A model generated the notes under the pieces. It was not told where the DNA came from and made no database searches. It worked only from the letters and a program-made list of their open reading frames with translations. Positions 6,455-10,103 of a stretch of 10,103 bases of DNA are shown here, piece by piece. A program made the position numbers and the translations under genes. The stretch is from a bacterium UBP17_UBA6191 (GTDB lineage Bacteria; Muiribacteriota; UBA6191). The stretch spans positions 186 through 10,288 of the forward strand of contig DITF01000311.1 of assembly GCA_002422125.1 (NCBI GenBank). The letters run 5' to 3'. Numbering within the stretch: the first letter of the stretch is position 1; each line of letters starts with the position of its first letter.

Positions 6455-8503
6455 TTACTTGTTGTACAGTTTTTCGAAATTCTCAGCAGTAGCTGCTGAT
6501 TTAACCGCAACATCAACCGCTGGAACTACATTAGTTCCGGTTACTGTTACTGCAAAATCAGATGCATTTCTGCCACCTAATTCAAACTTGGCAGTACCTC
6601 TCTCATTAGTTCTGACTGTTTGAACATCATCCAGAGTTGAGTTGTACATAGTTACAATCAGGCCTTCAGCAGAGCGATCACCAGCGGAAACAGCTACCTC
6701 AACGGCATTTCCATCCACAGTGATATTGCTAACTTTAACGGCTGCTGGAGAGTCATAACGAACTTTCAAAGAACCATCACCAAAGTTATTTGTTTGCTCA
6801 ACAAACATTTTGAAGCTCTTGGAAGTTGGGCCATACTTCTCGGCAACTTTGGACATTCCACCCAAGGATAGACCGCCAAAAGTCTTGTTTTTGCCGCTAG
6901 TCAACAGAACCAGATTTAACTCAGACTGCCAAAACAATGGTGGAACCCATTGCATGTTAGTAGAAGCAGCAGCTACAGCCACGGCACCCTTAACATTATC
7001 CTTGTCACCAGCATTTAACCATGCTTCTGCAAAGCTCTCACGAGCACTTGCAAAGGCTCCATTTACACAAGCTACAGACCAGATGTAAGGCAGAGCATTA
7101 CCGTTGGTCAGTTTGTAAATATCGGTAACGCTGAAACGAGAAGATGCCCAAGATGTTTCACTGCCGTGTCCAATATAATTGATTACGGAGCGACCTGCAT
7201 TTACCCCATCAGCCACCATTTGCTGATTGGCTTTTGGATCATAAATTTTGTCTACATCTGTGTAGCTAAAAGCCATCAGACCTTCGCGCAATTTATCAGC
7301 ATAATCCCAATCGGGTGGATTTCCTTCATTAGAAGCAATTCCCATACCCATTTTGTACCATGCAGCTCCAGCCTCAGGCTTTGACTCATAATTTACGGTT
7401 TTAGAAACCTGATAAGCTACCTGATCCGCAGTTTTAGCGGAGAAGCGAGAAACGATGATATCCAAGAACCAGTCATTTCCGGCCAACAGACCATAAGACT
7501 GATCGGAGTGAGCTCGCTCTACAGTTCCTCTTAAGGTTGGAATTTGCTCCACATCTCCTACAAGATGCAAAAAGCTCAGTCCACCAGCATCAAACTCACC
7601 TTGAACAAAGGCTTTGATATCTTCGGCTGTAGTTCCAACCTCAGACAATTTCACCATTTTAACAGTCATTCCAGACTTGGTTTTCCAATCCACAAAAGGC
7701 TTCATAGCATCAGCGAAGTCATCATGAGTGATGATAACCATACGGCCTGTTTCGTCTGTATTGTGCAGATTTAAAGGCTCTTGCATTACATCAAAATTGA
7801 TGAAGCTTCTCTGAAGAGCATTTCCGATAAAAGAAGGAACATTTTTGGGAGCGCTTCTGGTCACAGGAACAGAATTGTCCATTTCCAGAGTTACATTTTT
7901 GTGAATTCTCAGAACCTTGGTTACTGGATTGTACTGAAAAAAGTTGAAATGGATGTTTACACCATCAACATTGTGCATGGTAAAAGGCTCAGATACTGAA
8001 GCCATTACCATTTCTGGGAAAAACGCATCCTTCTGATAAACATCAGAGAATGTATAAGGTACTGTCTCAGGATTGATATCCCTAGTCATGTGACCTTTAG
8101 AAGAAATCAGTGGATGCTCAAGCTGAATGTCTACAAATTCAGAATCCACTACATTAGCAGTAGGAACCATTCCATCTGGAATCAAAAAGTTAGCAGCTAC
8201 GCGAGGAACATCAGGATTTCCGGCTTCTGTCAGCCCAGGAAATTCTGTCATAGTAACTACGCTGTACTTTTGGCCTTCTACTTCAACTGTTTTTAAGTCA
8301 TAACCGGGAACGGTTACTGTAACCTGTTGCTTGGCTGTGCGAGTAACATTGACTGAAAAGCCAATTTTCTGGTTAACGCTACGAACCAAATCAGTACCAC
8401 GAGCCAAAGACTGCCACTCGGCAAAGCTGTTGGAAACCAACACGCCCATAACCCCTAAAGCCAATGGTTTCTGACCCATTTTCAATAAATTCCTTAACTG
8501 CAT
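6455..8503 (-). CDS. gingipain-like C25 family cysteine peptidase, secreted
   Basis: A 682-residue secreted preproprotein. Residues 1-28 form a signal peptide with charged start, hydrophobic core and likely cleavage after SFA. A propeptide-like beta-rich region (~29-245) contains VPGYDL, PDVPRVAANFLIPDG and a hydrophobic HKNVTLEMD stretch, as in gingipain prodomains. The catalytic part (~253-580) begins MVIITHDDFADAMKPFVDWK and has the caspase-like strand FLHLVGDVEQIP (311-322). The dyad is H446 in YIGHGSETSW and C479 in SVACVNGAF; FGDGSLKVR (574-582) is the usual C-terminal landmark. Residues ~585-665 look like an Ig-like domain. No type IX sorting domain is evident, so the export route after Sec is unclear. 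P1 specificity (Arg, Lys or other) cannot be read with confidence. AAAGGAATCACAATG supplies the ribosome site. It is divergent from the S1 protease gene. Confidence 0.92.
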   Translation of the reverse strand: MQLRNLLKMGQKPLALGVMGVLVSNSFAEWQSLARGTDLVRSVNQKIGFSVNVTRTAKQQVTVTVPGYDLKTVEVEGQKYSVVTMTEFPGLTEAGNPDVPRVAANFLIPDGMVPTANVVDSEFVDIQLEHPLISSKGHMTRDINPETVPYTFSDVYQKDAFFPEMVMASVSEPFTMHNVDGVNIHFNFFQYNPVTKVLRIHKNVTLEMDNSVPVTRSAPKNVPSFIGNALQRSFINFDVMQEPLNLHNTDETGRMVIITHDDFADAMKPFVDWKTKSGMTVKMVKLSEVGTTAEDIKAFVQGEFDAGGLSFLHLVGDVEQIPTLRGTVERAHSDQSYGLLAGNDWFLDIIVSRFSAKTADQVAYQVSKTVNYESKPEAGAAWYKMGMGIASNEGNPPDWDYADKLREGLMAFSYTDVDKIYDPKANQQMVADGVNAGRSVINYIGHGSETSWASSRFSVTDIYKLTNGNALPYIWSVACVNGAFASARESFAEAWLNAGDKDNVKGAVAVAAASTNMQWVPPLFWQSELNLVLLTSGKNKTFGGLSLGGMSKVAEKYGPTSKSFKMFVEQTNNFGDGSLKVRYDSPAAVKVSNITVDGNAVEVAVSAGDRSAEGLIVTMYNSTLDDVQTVRTNERGTAKFELGGRNASDFAVTVTGTNVVPAVDVAVKSAATAENFEKLYNK

Positions 8504-8695
8504 TGTGATTCCTTTCTATTGATGAATTAAGCAGAGACTTCCATCTTAAGAATTTATTTTCTATCGTCAATAGAAGAGCAAAATTATTTTTTAGATCTGT
8601 CAACTTTGTTTGTACTCGTCATTTAAATCATCGATTTTGCAACCTTTTGTTAAATTTTTCGTATTAGATACGCACCATTTCTACGGAGGAAAATT
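8504..8695. promoter_or_regulatory. divergent control region between the two secreted protease genes
   Basis: This 192-bp AT-rich gap must hold both promoters. It contains a copy of ATCTGTCAA (8595-8603), reading TTGACAGAT on the minus strand. This matches the repeated motif in the tail of the window and also contains a consensus -35. On the plus strand TTGCAA (8637-8642) and TATTAG (8662-8667) form a weak 19-bp spaced pair. The S1 gene has a strong GGAGG ribosome site at its right edge. No ORF is supported here. Confidence 0.6.
8543..8570 (-). promoter_or_regulatory. candidate promoter of the C25 peptidase gene
   Basis: On the minus strand TTGACG (8570-8565, 5/6 to the -35 consensus) is followed after 16 bp by TAAGAT (8548-8543, 4/6 to the -10). 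The transcript would begin near 8536, giving a leader of about 33 bases that ends in the AAAGGA ribosome site. Consensus match by eye only. Confidence 0.4.
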
Positions 8696-9607
8696 ATGCT
8701 AAGAACCCTGACAAAAACTACAGCCCTTTTAGGATTTATGGCAAGCTCTGCCTTTGCCAACCAGTCACATCTGTTTGAGCAACTGTATCCCACTTCCTCA
8801 AGAATTGTAGGTGGAACAGATGCGCAAGCTGAGCAGTTTCCTTTTATTGTTGGCCTCTTGGTTGGCCATCAGGACATCAAAAGCGGCCCCTACTGTGGAG
8901 CTTCTTTAATATCACCTGAGTGGGTACTGACTGCCGCTCATTGTGTCAAAGATGAAAACGGTTACATGTTCAACAAGAAAATTGATCTAATGATCAACGG
9001 CTATGATTTGAAGGACTTCTCAAAGACTGAAAGAATTCCAGCCTCTGCGGTCATTGCTCATAAAGATTACAACCCTAAAGCGGGCATGAGTAATGATATT
9101 GCCTTAATTAAGCTGAGCCGACCGGTTAAATCAGTAAAACCAGTATCTTTGATTCCAAAGGGCAGCAAGCTTGATCAAGAGCCCACCGTAGCTAAAGTTA
9201 TTGGTTGGGGCAACATCCGTGCTCAATCCTTACAACAGTCCGAAGGTTTTGAAAGACCCGAAGTATTACAGCAAGTTGATGTCCCAATGGTGAATCAGAA
9301 AGCCTGTAACAAGTCCCTAAGTCAGATTATCAAAAAGGAATCCAGTTTTATTGGCTCGGTTCTGATTGGACTGGGTATTGTTAAAATTGTGGATGACAAC
9401 ATGGTATGTGCCGGTTTTCCAGAGGGTGGCAAGGATTCCTGTCAAGGTGATTCCGGTGGTCCCCTGTTTGTGAGCCACCAAAACCGCTTTGTGCAAACAG
9501 CCGTGGTCAGTTTTGGCTTGGGTTGCGCCCAGCCTAAGGCTTACGGAGTGTATACAAAGCTGCAAAATTACCTGGACTGGATCGATGAGACTGTAAAGGC
9601 AAACTAA
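8696..9607 (+). CDS. trypsin-like S1 family serine protease, secreted zymogen
   Basis: A 303-residue secreted chymotrypsin-fold protease. The signal peptide is residues 1-21 (cleavage after AFA), and a 15-residue propeptide ends at R36 before IVGG (37-40), the classic trypsinogen activation junction. The catalytic triad is intact: H82 (TAAHC), D134 (NDIALI) and S253 (GDSGGP). D247, six residues before S253, equals chymotrypsin D189, and the SFGLG/YGVYT segments keep the glycines of the S1 pocket, so cleavage after Arg or Lys is predicted. CGAS/AAHC and DSCQ.../GCAQ cysteines fit the conserved disulfides. Residues ~203-235 hold a somewhat longer, hydrophobic insertion (IGSVLIGLGIVKIV) than in animal trypsins. 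GGAGGAAAATT before the ATG fixes the start. It has its own downstream terminator and is therefore monocistronic. Confidence 0.96.
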   Translation: MLRTLTKTTALLGFMASSAFANQSHLFEQLYPTSSRIVGGTDAQAEQFPFIVGLLVGHQDIKSGPYCGASLISPEWVLTAAHCVKDENGYMFNKKIDLMINGYDLKDFSKTERIPASAVIAHKDYNPKAGMSNDIALIKLSRPVKSVKPVSLIPKGSKLDQEPTVAKVIGWGNIRAQSLQQSEGFERPEVLQQVDVPMVNQKACNKSLSQIIKKESSFIGSVLIGLGIVKIVDDNMVCAGFPEGGKDSCQGDSGGPLFVSHQNRFVQTAVVSFGLGCAQPKAYGVYTKLQNYLDWIDETVKAN

Positions 9608-9648
9608 GCCTAGATCTGTACGGCCTCAAATGGCCCTTGTAAAAATTT

Positions 9649-9683
9649 ATGCGCTGTCCAATATTTGGGCGGCGCATTTTTTT
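9649..9683 (+). terminator. rho-independent terminator of the S1 protease gene
   Basis: ATGCGC pairs with GCGCAT, and inside it GTCC pairs with GGGC (G-C, T-G, C-G and C-G pairs) around an AATATTT loop, giving an ~11-bp stem (9649-9677). A run of seven T (9677-9683) follows directly. It lies about 40 bp past the stop codon. The first ATCTGTCAC copy of the tail begins at the very end of the T tract. Confidence 0.92.
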
Positions 9684-9861
9684 ATCTGTCACGATAGATA
9701 AATCCAAATCCCGGAGTTGCTGGGCCATGGATAAAGAAGATGAGCGGAATCTGTCACAAGACCCAGATTGATTGATATCCATCGGTCACTGTGTCTGTTC
9801 GGATTGTCACAAAAATTCTTATCTGTCACGACCAGATGCTATAAAAAATTACTTGACAGAT
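9684..9861. repeat. cluster of ATCTGTCAC repeats with inverted half-sites
   Basis: Exact ATCTGTCAC occurs at 9684-9692, 9749-9757 and 9821-9829. Degenerate copies are ATCGGTCAC (9781-9789) and GATTGTCAC (9802-9810). The opposite-strand partner TTGACAGAT is at 9853-9861. Each exact copy is followed by AGAT after 3, 7 and 4 bases respectively, so the second and third read ATCTG...CAGAT palindromes. ATCTGTCA at 9821-9828 and TGACAGAT at 9854-9861 form a perfect 8-bp inverted repeat with a 25-base spacer. Such spaced half-sites suggest a DNA-binding regulator or decayed promoter/repeat units. Spacing is irregular (65, 32, 21, 19 and 32 bases between starts), unlike a CRISPR array. Confidence 0.6.
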
Positions 9862-9947
9862 TTTTGGAACCCATTTTTAGTTCAGTCGTGATGGCCGGAA
9901 AAATCTCACGCTAAATGCCCTAATCATGGCTTTGGTTGCCAAATGTC

Positions 9948-9953
9948 TATAAT
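9948..9953 (+). promoter_or_regulatory. candidate -10 element upstream of the right-edge gene
   Basis: A perfect TATAAT lies 86 bp before the ATG at 10039. The -35 position at 17 bp spacing (9925-9930, CATGGC) is poor and there is no TGn extension, so activity would need an activator or is doubtful. Confidence 0.3.
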
Positions 9954-10038
9954 CTTGACCAAAAATGATCCAATTGCCGAATTTCCTAGTTTTTAGTACC
10001 TCTGAAGAAGCCCAAAAACCCCGTGATAAAATTAATCC

Positions 10039-10103
10039 ATGCAATCACTACATCTAAAAATCACACAAAGCGTCAAAAAGTACCGAAAACAGGAAGCCAT
10101 TTT
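10039..10103 (+). CDS. 5' end of an unidentified gene, cut by the window edge
   Basis: From ATG at 10039 the frame stays open to the window end and encodes about 21 residues beginning MQSLHLKITQSVKKYRKQ, a helical-looking, basic start. It follows a long intergenic region with a TATAAT, which fits a gene start. No good ribosome site precedes it (GTGATAAAATTAATCC). A second frame from GTG at 10023 is also open, so the choice is uncertain. The style of the N-terminus reminds me of HNH-endonuclease proteins common in Bdellovibrio-like genomes, but so few residues cannot establish that. Confidence 0.45.
   Translation, partial: MQSLHLKITQSVKKYRKQEAI

Larger units (their letters stand above)
9608..10038. 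other. long AT-rich intergenic region with repeats
   Basis: About 430 bases without a supported gene. The contents are the S1 protease terminator, a cluster of ATCTGTCAC-type repeats (9684-9861), a TTGACA at 9853-9858 and a perfect TATAAT at 9948-9953. The remainder shows no tRNA, conserved RNA fold or ORF I can defend. Confidence 0.6.

Noticed and set aside
8696..9607. S1 protease as a catalytically dead homologue
   Set aside because: H82, D134, S253 and the IVGG activation site are all intact.
9534..9782. 82-codon open frame on the minus strand
   Set aside because: It runs antisense through the S1 protease 3' end, its terminator and two repeats, and its composition (Ser/Arg-rich) is not protein-like.
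9684..9861. CRISPR array
   Set aside because: The repeated unit is only 9 bases, spacing is irregular, and copies occur in both orientations.

Overview
The window looks like chromosomal DNA of a mid-to-low GC Gram-negative bacterium. I suspect a Bdellovibrio-like or otherwise predatory/scavenging member of the Bdellovibrionota. The basis is the mix of secreted proteases with Gram-negative type signal peptides, nucleobase salvage enzymes and a cytoplasmic glycosidase. This placement is inference, because no rRNA or marker gene is present.

Left part (1-2175, + strand): a GTG-started gene encodes a two-domain PD-(D/E)XK nuclease-like protein of a type often found among defence genes. A 12-helix MFS permease of the HcaT/nucleoside-symporter type follows 14 bp later. 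The upstream gene is cut off or already finished before position ~115.

Middle (2136-5229, - strand): transcription runs from a cytoplasmic GH13 alpha-amylase-family enzyme through cytidine deaminase to guanine deaminase. The two deaminase genes abut (TGA followed directly by a possible TTG start). A good extended -10 promoter candidate precedes cdd. The permease converges on guaD with a 40-bp 3' overlap. Together the salvage enzymes would convert cytidine to uridine and guanine to xanthine; the permease could import a related substrate, but its specificity is not readable. Diverging from the amylase gene is a small single-domain rhodanese (5273-5590, +). Its 3' end overlaps a convergent gene for an unrecognised, cysteine-rich, probably exported protein (5564-6373, -).

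Right part (6455-9607): two secreted peptidases are divergently transcribed from a 192-bp AT-rich control region. They are a gingipain-like C25 cysteine peptidase with intact His/Cys dyad (-) and a trypsin-like S1 serine protease with intact triad and an activation site (+). Each ends in a convincing rho-independent terminator. They may form a secreted proteolytic pair, possibly with zymogen cross-activation.

Tail (9608-10103): an AT-rich, mostly non-coding stretch carries several copies of ATCTGTCAC. Some are organised as inverted repeats and one has an inverted partner. A related copy lies in the protease control region. A perfect TATAAT and an open frame beginning at 10039 suggest that another gene starts at the right edge. 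No CRISPR array, tRNA, rRNA, insertion sequence or complete R-M system is visible. I found no clear new multi-gene system. The best leads are the nuclease-like first gene, the ATCTGTCAC repeat cluster and the divergent protease pair.
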